Source: an uncultured Clostridia bacterium (GTDB taxonomy: Bacteria > Bacillota > Clostridia > Oscillospirales > Acutalibacteraceae). Taken from it: 5,385 bases of DNA. Positions within the stretch are counted from its first letter, which is position 1. The number at the start of each line of letters is the position of its first letter. Location: positions 1 to 5,385 of the forward strand of contig CANOFK010000102.1 in the NCBI GenBank assembly GCA_947565265.1, given 5' to 3'. The position numbers and the translations under genes are program-made. Shown here one piece after another: positions 1 through 5,309 of this stretch. The notes beneath the pieces were generated by a model that saw only the letters and a program-made list of their open reading frames with translations, ran no database searches and was not told where the DNA came from.

Positions 1-2
1 CC

Positions 3-89
3 TTAACTGTCCAGATGGCGAAAGAACATTTGGGCGATATTCGTACCGCAGAAACACAGCAAAAGCAAGGAAAGGACGTTGGAGCATGA
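3..89 (+). CDS. Possible C-terminal tail of an upstream gene (partial)
   Basis: From the left edge a frame stays open for 28 codons and stops at TGA 87-89. That stop overlaps the pheS ATG (86-88) in an ATGA arrangement typical of translationally coupled operon genes. The visible residues read LTVQMAKEHLGDIR, then TAETQQKQGKDVGA. This is a hydrophilic tail that I cannot assign to a family. An internal ATG at 15 has no ribosome binding site, so if the frame is real it is the end of a gene starting outside the window. An 87-base open stretch is weak evidence, and the alternative is that this is simply the untranslated pheS leader. I see no recognisable T-box conserved element in these bases. Confidence 0.3.
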   Translation, partial: LTVQMAKEHLGDIRTAETQQKQGKDVGA

Positions 90-1114
90 AGGAAAAGATA
101 AACGGCCTGCGGGAGAGTTTTGAGCAGGAGCTTGCCAAAGCCGCCAGCAGCGAAGCCGTGGAAAAGCTGCGGGTCGCGTACCTGGGCAAAAAGGGCTCGG
201 TCACAGAGCTGCTCAAGGGCCTGAAAAGCGTAAGCGCCGGCCAGAAAAAGGAGTTGGGCCAGCACATCAACCAGCTAAAAAAGCAGGTAGAAGAGCGCCT
301 GGCCCAGCAGGTAGAGGCCATCCGCGCCGCGGAAGAGCAGCGGGAGCTGGCCGCCGCGGAGCAGTACGACGTGACCCTGCCCGTACAGCCCCTGGGGGGC
401 TCGTACCACCCCATCACCGTGGTGCAGCGGCAGTTGGAGGAGATCTTCACCTCCATGGGTTTCATGGTGGAAGACTACAAGGAGATCGTCACCGACTACG
501 AGTGCTTTGAGGCCGTCAACATCCCCAAAAACCACCCCGCGCGGGATATGCAGGACACCTACTACCTGGAAAACGGCCAGTTGCTGAAAACCCACACCTC
601 CGCTGCCCAAAACTTCATCCTGCGCAAATACGGCGCGCCGGTGCGGGCCATTTTCCCCGGCCGCTGTTTCCGCAACGAGGCCCTGGATGCCAGCCACGAG
701 AACACCTTCTTCCAAATGGAAGGCATCATGGTAGATAAAAACATCTCCATCTCCAACCTGATCTATTTCATGAAGACCATGCTCTCAGAGGTCTTTGAGC
801 GGGACGTCAAGGTCCGCCTGCGCCCCGGTTTCTTCCCCTTCGTAGAGCCCGGCTTTGAGTTGGATATCAACTGCCTTATCTGCGGGGGCGAGGGCTGCTC
901 CACCTGCCACCACACCGGCTGGGTAGAGCTGTGCCCCTGTGGCATGATCCACCCCAATGTGCTGCAAATGGGCGGCGTAGACCCGGAAACGTACACCGGC
1001 TTTGCCTTCGGCCTGGGCCTCACCCGGCTGGTCATGATGAAGTACGGGGTCCGGGACATCCGCGACCTGAACAGCGGGAACCTGAAGGCCCTGGCCCAGT
1101 TTGCCCACGAGTAA
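86..1114 (+). CDS. pheS: Phenylalanine--tRNA ligase alpha subunit (PheS)
   Basis: This is the catalytic alpha subunit of the cytosolic (alpha-beta)2 phenylalanyl-tRNA synthetase, which activates phenylalanine with ATP and charges tRNA-Phe. Its 342 residues match the usual bacterial length of about 340. Residues 1-90 are the charged, helical N-terminal coiled-coil arm that contacts tRNA, and the class II catalytic core follows. Visible signatures are HPIT (108-111), NIPKNHPARDMQDTYYL (145-161), LKTHTSAAQ (167-175), motif 2 in GRCFRNEALDASHENTFFQ (192-210) with MEG at 211-213, PFVEPGFELDI (251-261), and motif 3 GLGLTRLVMMKYG (309-321). A cysteine cluster, C263-x2-C266-x4-C271-x2-C274, precedes C283 and C285 and looks like a metal-site variant seen in some bacterial PheS. 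ATG 86 is the first start codon in frame and is preceded by AAAGGA at 71-76. The stop is followed after 12 nt by the next gene, so the genes are co-transcribed. Confidence 0.98.
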   Translation: MKEKINGLRESFEQELAKAASSEAVEKLRVAYLGKKGSVTELLKGLKSVSAGQKKELGQHINQLKKQVEERLAQQVEAIRAAEEQRELAAAEQYDVTLPVQPLGGSYHPITVVQRQLEEIFTSMGFMVEDYKEIVTDYECFEAVNIPKNHPARDMQDTYYLENGQLLKTHTSAAQNFILRKYGAPVRAIFPGRCFRNEALDASHENTFFQMEGIMVDKNISISNLIYFMKTMLSEVFERDVKVRLRPGFFPFVEPGFELDINCLICGGEGCSTCHHTGWVELCPCGMIHPNVLQMGGVDPETYTGFAFGLGLTRLVMMKYGVRDIRDLNSGNLKALAQFAHE

Positions 1115-1126
1115 AAGGAGGAAACC

Positions 1127-1393
1127 ATGCAGATAGATAACAAGACCGTCACGGGAAATACCAACCAGTACCGGCCCCAGGCCCCGGCCGCCGGCAACAT
1201 GAACCAGGTGTTTATGGCCATGATCGAGAACATGAAACGCGCCAAGGATATGCGCCAGATGCAGGAGGAGGACGAAACCCTGCGGCTCCTGTACGCGGCG
1301 CTGGACAGGCAGATGGGCGAGGACAACGGCAAGTCCACCGCCCAGCAGTTGCAAGAGATTTTAGAAAAGCTGGCGCCGAAGACTGCCGGGTAA
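1127..1393 (+). CDS. Small hypothetical protein encoded between pheS and pheT
   Basis: This is an 88-residue acidic protein that I do not recognise. Translation is well supported: a perfect AAGGAGG at 1115-1121, directly after the pheS stop, lies 5 nt before ATG 1127. Residues 1-24 are polar and rich in Asn, Gln, Pro and Ala, and look disordered. Residues 25-47 are methionine-rich (Met at 25, 30, 32, 36, 42 and 45) and probably helical. Residues 48-63 (EEDETLRLLYAALDRQ) and 71-83 (TAQQLQEILEKLA) look like further amphipathic helices. It has no cysteine, no membrane segment and no signal peptide, so it is probably cytosolic. It lies 12 nt after pheS and 46 nt before pheT, so it should be co-transcribed with both subunits of the synthetase. 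Base composition is similar to its neighbours. A helical partner-binding or regulatory role is only a guess. Confidence 0.85.
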   Translation: MQIDNKTVTGNTNQYRPQAPAAGNMNQVFMAMIENMKRAKDMRQMQEEDETLRLLYAALDRQMGEDNGKSTAQQLQEILEKLAPKTAG

Positions 1394-1439
1394 TGGCAGC
1401 CTTGGTTTTGACATATGAAGTGAGGAAAGAAGGAAAACT

Positions 1440-3803
1440 ATGTTAATCTCCATGAACTGGATCAGCGACTTTGTAGACCTCTCCGGCCTGGACCTGCCCG
1501 CCCTCATCCAGCGGTTTACCCTGTCCACCGCCGAGGTGGAAGAGGTCTTTGAGATGGGCCGGGACCTGCAAGGCGTGGTGGCCGGCAAAATCCTTTCCGT
1601 AGAAAACCACCCCGATTCCCAAAAACTCCACCTGCTGAAGGTGGACGCCGGCGAGCGGGTGTACGATGTGGTCTGCGGCGCCCCCAACGTGCGCCAGGGC
1701 CTTATCGTCCCCTTTGTCAAAGAGGGGGGCATGGTGGCCGGGCAGGCCATCGCCTGTGCCAAAATCGCCGGGTACGAGAGCCACGGTATGTGCTGCTCCG
1801 AAAAAGAGCTGGGCATCTCCGCCGACCATGCCGGCCTGATGGAACTGCCGGCGGATACCCCCGTGGGCCGGGATATCACCGAACTCTACGCCATCCGGGA
1901 CACGGTGTTCGAGGTGGACAACAAGTCCCTGACCAACCGCCCGGACCTGTGGGGCCACTACGGCATTGCACGGGAGTTTGCCGCCCTGGCCGGCCGGCCC
2001 CTCCGGCCCCTGGAAACCGTTTCCCTGGCCCCCTTCGACAGCCTGGACCCCATTGCCATCGATGTGCAGGACAAGGAACTCTGTTTCCGCTACACCGGCC
2101 TCAAGGTGCGCAATATCACACAAAAAGTCAGCCCGGTGGATATGCGTATCCGGCTGTTCTACTGCGGCAGCCGGGCCATCAACCTGCTGGCCGACCTGAC
2201 CAACTACCTGATGCTGGAAATGGGCCAGCCCATGCACGCCTTTGACTGCGCCAAGGTGGGCCGTATCGAGGTCAAGCGGTTCGAAAGCCCCTTCTCCTTC
2301 ACCACCCTGGACGGGGTAGAGCGGAAGATCGGCGAAAACACCCTGATGATCTGCTCCGGCGGCCAGCCGGTAGCCGTGGCAGGGGTCATGGGGGGGCTGG
2401 ATTCCGAGATCGGGGACGGCACGGACAGCCTGCTGCTGGAGTCCGCCAATTTCGATGCTGCCAGCGTGCGCAAAGCGTCCACCCGGCTGGGCCTGCGCAC
2501 CGACGCCTCCATGCGCTACGAAAAGACCCTGGACCCGGAAATGACCGTGACCGCCATCGGCCGGTTTATGAAACTCCTGCTGGACATTGACCCCCAGGCC
2601 CAGGTCATCTCCCGGCTTACGGATGTGTACGTCAAGCGCTACCCCGCCGTGGAGCTTACCTTTGACCGGGCCTATGTAGACCGCTACACCGGCATCGAGA
2701 TCGAGGACAGCCGCATCGTGGACACCCTGCGCTCCCTGGGCTTTGGGGTGTCCCAAGCGGGCGGCCGGTTCACCGTTTCCGTGCCCAGTTGGCGGGCCAC
2801 CAAAGACGTCACCATCAAGGCGGACCTTATCGAGGAGATCACCCGCATATACGGCTACGATAACTTCCTTGTCGCCACCACCCGTAGCCCCCTATACCCC
2901 CGGCGCAAAAGCCAGCAGAATAAGGCGGACCATTTCGCCAAAGATATGCTGGTCGCCTCCTACGGCCTGCACGAGGTGCACTCCTATATCTGGGCCGATG
3001 CCAAAAAAGAGAAACTCTTAGGGCTGGAGCCGGAGGAGAACGTCCGCCTGCTCAACGCCCAAACCCCGGACCATGAGATCCTCCGCCGCAGCATGGGCCC
3101 CACCCTGCTGGCGGTCCTCCAGGAGAACCGGGCCTTTGCCCCGGCATTTGGCGTGTTCGAGATCGGCCGGGTCTGCGAGGGCCTGGGGGAAGACGGCCTG
3201 TGCAACGAGCGCAAAAAGCTGGGCATTGCCCTGTACAGCCGGCTGGCCGGCGAGCGGGAGTTGTTCTTCCGGCTGGTTGCCATAGTCAAGGCCCTGGGCG
3301 CGGGCGTCAAGCGTGTAAACCTGGAGCTGGCCAACTGCGCCCCCCGGCACGGCTGGCAGCACCCCCGCAACACCGCGGTGGTTATGGGCGGCGGCCAGGC
3401 GCTGGGCTGGGTCTGCGCGGTCAAGCCCGCCGTGGCCCGCCATATTGACAAAAAAGCCGCCGTGGTCTGCGCCCAGTTGGATATGGACGCCTTTGCCGGG
3501 CTGCCCGCCGGGGACCTTGCCTACCGGGAGCCCTCCCGGTTCCCCGGCATCGATATCGACCTCTCCCTGGTGGTGCCGGACGGCCTGCGCTTTGCCGCCA
3601 TGGAGCCCGCCTGGGCCGGTGCCGGCAGCCAGCTTACCGGCGTCACCCTCATAGACGCCTTCACCCAAAACGGCCAGAAAAGCCTTACCCTCCGTTTCGC
3701 CTTCTCCTCCCCGGAAAAAACCCTCTCCAAAGAGGAGATCCAACCCACCGTGGACGCCATCGTCGCCGCCCTCGCCCCCCTGGGCGTTTCCCTGCGCAGC
3801 TAA
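1440..3803 (+). CDS. pheT: Phenylalanine--tRNA ligase beta subunit (PheT)
   Basis: This is the beta subunit of phenylalanyl-tRNA synthetase. It binds tRNA-Phe, hydrolyses mischarged Tyr-tRNA-Phe through its B3/B4 domain, and pairs with PheS. Its 787 residues are close to the usual bacterial length of about 800, and every domain is present. The N-terminal segment MNWISDFVDL (5-14) is followed by the EMAP/Myf-like OB-fold tRNA-binding domain (about 41-152, with HPDSQKLHLLKVD at 57-69 and VVCGAPN at 77-83). Next come NKSLTNRPDLWGHYGIARE (161-179), the B3/B4 domain (about 215-380, with TNYLMLEMGQPMHAFD at 254-269), B5 (about 400-477, with DLIEEITRIYGYDNF at 462-476), the catalytic-like core (about 480-690) and the C-terminal FDX-ACB anticodon-binding domain (about 697-786). 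ATG 1440 has AAGGA at 1430-1434. The N-terminus aligns with the usual family start, so the internal ATG at 1452 is less likely. Confidence 0.98.
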   Translation: MLISMNWISDFVDLSGLDLPALIQRFTLSTAEVEEVFEMGRDLQGVVAGKILSVENHPDSQKLHLLKVDAGERVYDVVCGAPNVRQGLIVPFVKEGGMVAGQAIACAKIAGYESHGMCCSEKELGISADHAGLMELPADTPVGRDITELYAIRDTVFEVDNKSLTNRPDLWGHYGIAREFAALAGRPLRPLETVSLAPFDSLDPIAIDVQDKELCFRYTGLKVRNITQKVSPVDMRIRLFYCGSRAINLLADLTNYLMLEMGQPMHAFDCAKVGRIEVKRFESPFSFTTLDGVERKIGENTLMICSGGQPVAVAGVMGGLDSEIGDGTDSLLLESANFDAASVRKASTRLGLRTDASMRYEKTLDPEMTVTAIGRFMKLLLDIDPQAQVISRLTDVYVKRYPAVELTFDRAYVDRYTGIEIEDSRIVDTLRSLGFGVSQAGGRFTVSVPSWRATKDVTIKADLIEEITRIYGYDNFLVATTRSPLYPRRKSQQNKADHFAKDMLVASYGLHEVHSYIWADAKKEKLLGLEPEENVRLLNAQTPDHEILRRSMGPTLLAVLQENRAFAPAFGVFEIGRVCEGLGEDGLCNERKKLGIALYSRLAGERELFFRLVAIVKALGAGVKRVNLELANCAPRHGWQHPRNTAVVMGGGQALGWVCAVKPAVARHIDKKAAVVCAQLDMDAFAGLPAGDLAYREPSRFPGIDIDLSLVVPDGLRFAAMEPAWAGAGSQLTGVTLIDAFTQNGQKSLTLRFAFSSPEKTLSKEEIQPTVDAIVAALAPLGVSLRS

Positions 3804-3855
3804 GCCAACCCCGGCTGTTTTAGGCCCCCGGCGTACTCTTCTGCCTCCGGCGGCC

Positions 3856-3874
3856 CAAGGGGCTCCGCCCCTTG
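3856..3874. repeat. Perfect GC-rich hairpin 1
   Basis: CAAGGGGC (3856-3863) and GCCCCTTG (3867-3874) form an 8-bp perfect stem with a TCC loop, followed by AGAATCCC. There is no T-tract after the stem, so this is not a canonical intrinsic terminator for pheT, although it could slow polymerase or protect the 3' end of the mRNA. It abuts the inner inverted repeat on its left. Confidence 0.7.
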
Positions 3875-3884
3875 AGAATCCCTG

Positions 3885-3907
3885 CCAGAGGGCCACCGGC
3901 CCTCTGG
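3885..3907. repeat. Perfect GC-rich hairpin 2
   Basis: CCAGAGGGCC (3885-3894) and GGCCCTCTGG (3898-3907) form a 10-bp perfect stem with an ACC loop, followed by ACTCCC. Its design parallels hairpin 1: a perfect GC-rich stem, a 3-nt loop and a closing A(GA)A/CTCCC-like tail. The two therefore look like diverged copies of one module. No T-tract follows. Confidence 0.7.
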
Positions 3908-4050
3908 ACTCCCACCCTCGCGCCCCGGCGGCGTTATTGCCCCAAGCCCCGCCCCGCGATGAAGCCCGTCTTTTATCCGCTTTTTTCTGTTTTGCTGATT
4001 GGAAGGCAATCCCTCCACCCAAAATAATCCCGTGCCCCACTTTTATGTAA

Positions 4051-4157
4051 CGAGCCAGTCAAAAAGAAAAAAGCCAGGCAACCGCAAAGCCACCAGTCGA
4101 GCCAATCAAAAAAAGAAAAAAGCAAAGCAACAATAAAGCCACCGGTCGAGCAAACAA
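4051..4157. repeat. Imperfect tandem repeat, two 47/49-bp units plus a partial third
   Basis: Unit 1 (4051-4097) and unit 2 (4098-4146) both start CGAGCCA, pass through TC followed by A-rich AAAAAGAAAAAAGC, and end AAAGCCACC(A/G)GT. A partial third copy begins CGAGCAAACAA at 4147-4157. The region is AT-rich compared with the flanking genes. Unit lengths of 47 and 49 are not multiples of three and shift the frame between units, which argues against coding. The reverse strand has a 72-codon TTG-initiated frame here (4191 to 3973) with a phenylalanine- and tryptophan-rich hydrophobic stretch. It lacks a ribosome binding site and looks like an artefact of the A-tracts. Confidence 0.75.
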
Positions 4158-4206
4158 CTTTCCCCCCACAAGCCGGCAGATAACGCCTCAAAAGTTTTTG
4201 AAAATT

Positions 4207-4238
4207 CTTAAGAAACTTTTTTCAAAAAGTTTCTTAAG
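4207..4238. repeat. 15-bp AT-rich perfect palindrome (hairpin)
   Basis: CTTAAGAAACTTTTT (4207-4221) and AAAAAGTTTCTTAAG (4224-4238) are perfect complements separated by 2 nt; in practice the loop would be about 4-6 nt. Upstream, TTTTTGAAAA (4195-4204) is perfectly complementary to TTTTCAAAAA (4219-4228), which gives a competing fold. The palindrome directly abuts the right inner inverted repeat (it shares G4238). On the minus strand the stem is followed by a moderately T-rich stretch, so weak terminator activity in that direction is possible. Confidence 0.75.
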
Positions 4239-4292
4239 CCGCCGGAGGCAAACCGCCGGGGGCAGCCGTGGAAGGCGGGCTTAAAAAAAGCC

Positions 4293-4321
4293 TTGCAATT
4301 CGGGAAGAATTCGAGTATGAT
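4293..4321 (+). promoter_or_regulatory. Probable sigma-A promoter of ireB
   Basis: TTGCAA (-35, 4293-4298), an exact 17-nt spacer, and TATGAT (-10, 4316-4321). The -10 has one mismatch to TATAAT. Transcription would start near 4328, about 40 nt before the GTG start of ireB. The promoter lies just outside the right end of the inverted-repeat element, so the element does not supply it. Confidence 0.7.
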
Positions 4322-4352
4322 AATAGGGAATAGGCAAATAGGCAAAGCAGAT

Positions 4353-4359
4353 AAGGAGG
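4353..4359 (+). promoter_or_regulatory. Ribosome binding site that fixes the ireB start
   Basis: AAGGAGG lies 8 nt before GTG 4368, which is ideal spacing. The longer in-frame reading from TTG 4293 would start inside the -35 box and read through this site, so it is rejected in favour of the GTG. Confidence 0.85.
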
Positions 4360-4367
4360 TGGCCGAA

Positions 4368-4619
4368 GTGCCGGAAGACCACAACACCATAACCTTCTCG
4401 CTGGACGAACTGCGGGAAGCGGACATGAAACGCATTTTACTGATCGTATACGATGCGTTAAAGGAGAAGGGCTACAACCCCATCAGCCAGATCGTGGGCT
4501 ACCTGCTGTCAGAGGACCCCACCTATATCACGACCCACAACAACGCCCGCAGCCTGGTACGGCGTATAGACCGTGACGAGTTGCTCAAGGCGATGGTACG
4601 GACCTACTTGGGGGAGTGA
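4368..4619 (+). CDS. ireB: IreB family regulatory phosphoprotein (UPF0297)
   Basis: This is a small cytosolic protein of the IreB/UPF0297 family. In Enterococcus faecalis the family member is a substrate of the PASTA-domain Ser/Thr kinase IreK and a negative regulator of intrinsic cephalosporin resistance. From GTG 4368 it has 83 residues, the usual family size. The diagnostic core is [19 protein letters not shown] (33-51), then TYIT and H57-NNAR. RDELL at 69-73 and a C-terminal RTYL follow. N-terminal Thr7 and Thr9 sit where the kinase-targeted threonines of this family are expected; that assignment is inferred from memory of the family. It has its own promoter and a strong ribosome binding site, and it is followed after 34 nt by another small gene. 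The common Firmicute order alaS-ireB-ruvX-DUF1292 is not seen: pheT lies upstream, and the downstream gene is not ruvX. Confidence 0.93.
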   Translation: MPEDHNTITFSLDELREADMKRILLIVYDALKEKGYNPISQIVGYLLSEDPTYITTHNNARSLVRRIDRDELLKAMVRTYLGE

Positions 4620-4653
4620 CCCCCGCAAAATCTGAAACAAGCGTGGTGACTGG

Positions 4654-4977
4654 ATGAGCGAACAGAAAAAGACCGCCCCCAAGGGGGAGCAGGCGTTCCC
4701 CACCTACAAGGGCAGGCCGCTGGTGCGCAGCGGGGACACCATCTACTATGGCAGCATGGCGGACAAATACGTGATCCGCATGGAAGTCAAGTCGAAGAAA
4801 AAGGTCGGCGACCTGGACGTGGCCGACAAAGTGGCCGTACAGTTAATGTACACCGACCCGGAGATACGCACCCGCAAGCAGATCGTCAAGACCAGCGAAA
4901 AAGACGGGCTGTACCTGGCCCTGGACATTGCCGAGGCCTGGTTAAACCGCGCCCTGGCCGAGGCCGGGGCCGAATAA
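4654..4977 (+). CDS. Hypothetical protein, 107 residues, downstream of ireB
   Basis: I do not recognise a named family, though the sequence has the look of a conserved clostridial protein. Residues 1-15 are polar and probably disordered. A compact alpha/beta-like region follows: YKGRPLVRSGDTIYYGSM (18-35), KYVIRMEVKSKKKVGDL (38-54), DKVAVQLMYTDPEI (58-71) and a C-terminal helix LYLALDIAEAWLNRAL (86-101). It has no signal peptide, membrane segment or cysteine. It is not the DUF1292 protein often found near ireB, since that acidic pattern is absent. The gene lies 34 nt after ireB with no promoter visible between them, so it is likely co-transcribed with ireB. Its ribosome binding site is weak (GGTGA at 4645-4649), which suggests lower expression or coupling to ireB translation. 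A strong terminator lies 7 nt past its stop. Confidence 0.85.
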   Translation: MSEQKKTAPKGEQAFPTYKGRPLVRSGDTIYYGSMADKYVIRMEVKSKKKVGDLDVADKVAVQLMYTDPEIRTRKQIVKTSEKDGLYLALDIAEAWLNRALAEAGAE

Positions 4978-4984
4978 GCGGCGC

Positions 4985-5019
4985 AAAAAAACCGTCCCCT
5001 ATTGGGGGGCGGTTTTTTT
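4985..5019. terminator. Bidirectional intrinsic terminator between convergent genes
   Basis: Seven A residues (4985-4991) precede the stem CCGTCCCC (4992-4999). The loop is TATTG, the returning strand ends GGGGGCGG (5005-5012), and seven T residues follow (5013-5019). The stem is fully paired if one T-G pair is allowed. The A-tract and T-tract on opposite sides let it terminate both the ireB unit on the + strand and the convergent gene on the minus strand, whose stop lies 18 nt away. Confidence 0.93.
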
Positions 5020-5037
5020 CTGCCCGGTAGGCCGCGG

Positions 5038-5301
5038 CTATTGGCCGTCCTTACGCTCCTTGCGCGCCTCGCTCGCCTTGCCTTCCTTGCCCTCTTTGCG
5101 GGGGATGGCCATGGAAGAAAGTTCCTGGTAGTGTTCCCACTCCGCCTGGTCCCTGGGCGCCCGGTACATCAGCCCCGTGCATTCGTTGGCCGAGGCCACG
5201 TTGGAGATATCCGGGAACAGTTCCTCCCCGGTCGCCTCGTGCTCGTGGTAGTCGATCTTCCGCCGGTTCCCCCGGCCCCCCTGTGCCGATGCTCTCGCCA
5301 T
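5038..5301 (-). CDS. Small charged hypothetical protein, 87 residues
   Basis: This is a minus-strand gene that I cannot assign to a family. Its start at 5301 is well supported by GGGAGGT (5313 to 5307), 5 nt upstream. The N-terminus is basic (MARASAQGGRGNRRK, 1-15). The middle is acidic and looks most like a folded or conserved core: DYHEHEATGEELFPDISNV (17-35), NECTGLMYRAP (39-49) and EWEHYQELSSM (54-64). The last 20 residues are a lysine/arginine/glutamate-rich tail beginning at RKEGKEGK. There is one cysteine (41) and no membrane segment. The core with its TGL...P...Y.EL spacing resembles small clostridial hypothetical proteins as I remember them, but this is uncertain. It is convergent with the ireB unit and shares its terminator. 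Confidence 0.8.
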   Translation of the reverse strand: MARASAQGGRGNRRKIDYHEHEATGEELFPDISNVASANECTGLMYRAPRDQAEWEHYQELSSMAIPRKEGKEGKASEARKERKDGQ

Positions 5302-5309
5302 ACAGTACC

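Larger units (their letters stand above)
3824..4263. repeat. Structured non-coding element bounded by compound inverted repeats
   Basis: The long gap between pheT and ireB contains no credible gene but has ordered structure. Its outer boundaries are a perfect 10-nt inverted pair, GCCCCCGGCG (3824-3833) and CGCCGGGGGC (4254-4263). Just inside is a perfect 13-nt pair, TGCCTCCGGCGGC (3842-3854) and GCCGCCGGAGGCA (4238-4250). The two pairs are separated by 8 nt on the left and 3 nt on the right. Between them lie two GC-rich hairpins, a stretch of about 140 nt with nothing recognised (3908-4050), a tandem repeat and an AT-rich palindrome. The order suggests a dispersed intergenic element, MITE-like or REP-like, or a structured RNA region. 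No transposase gene and no convincing target-site duplication were seen; only a 2-nt AG is shared at the edges. Confidence 0.6.

Noticed and set aside
1..85. T-box riboswitch leader for pheS
   Set aside because: I could not find the conserved T-box antiterminator sequence or a terminator stem with T-tract in these bases. It could only lie further upstream, outside the window.
1408..1436. Perfect TTGACA (1408-1413) ahead of pheT as an internal promoter
   Set aside because: The sequence 17 nt downstream is AGGAAA, which has no resemblance to TATAAT, and no extended -10 is present.
1443..2756. Long minus-strand open frame (437 codons) opposite pheT
   Set aside because: It lies wholly antisense to a complete, well-conserved pheT. 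Its composition is rich in Gly, His, Gln and Val, as expected from the complement of GC-biased codons, and it shows no recognisable domain.
3856..3907. GC hairpins considered as the intrinsic terminator of pheT
   Set aside because: Neither stem is followed by a T-tract; both tails are C-rich. I therefore list them as structured repeats, not terminators.
3018..4040. Minus-strand open frame (340 codons) spanning the end of pheT and the spacer
   Set aside because: Most of it is antisense to pheT, and the rest crosses the GC hairpins with glycine/arginine-rich low-complexity translation. No ribosome binding site is evident.
4051..4157. Tandem repeat considered as a CRISPR array
   Set aside because: The units abut directly with no unique spacers, they differ internally, and there are only two full copies. 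No cas gene is nearby.
3973..4191. Minus-strand 72-codon frame with a Phe/Trp-rich hydrophobic segment that could look like a membrane peptide
   Set aside because: It starts at TTG with no ribosome binding site. The hydrophobic stretch is the translation of the A-rich tandem repeat, and the repeat lengths (47 and 49) break the frame between units.
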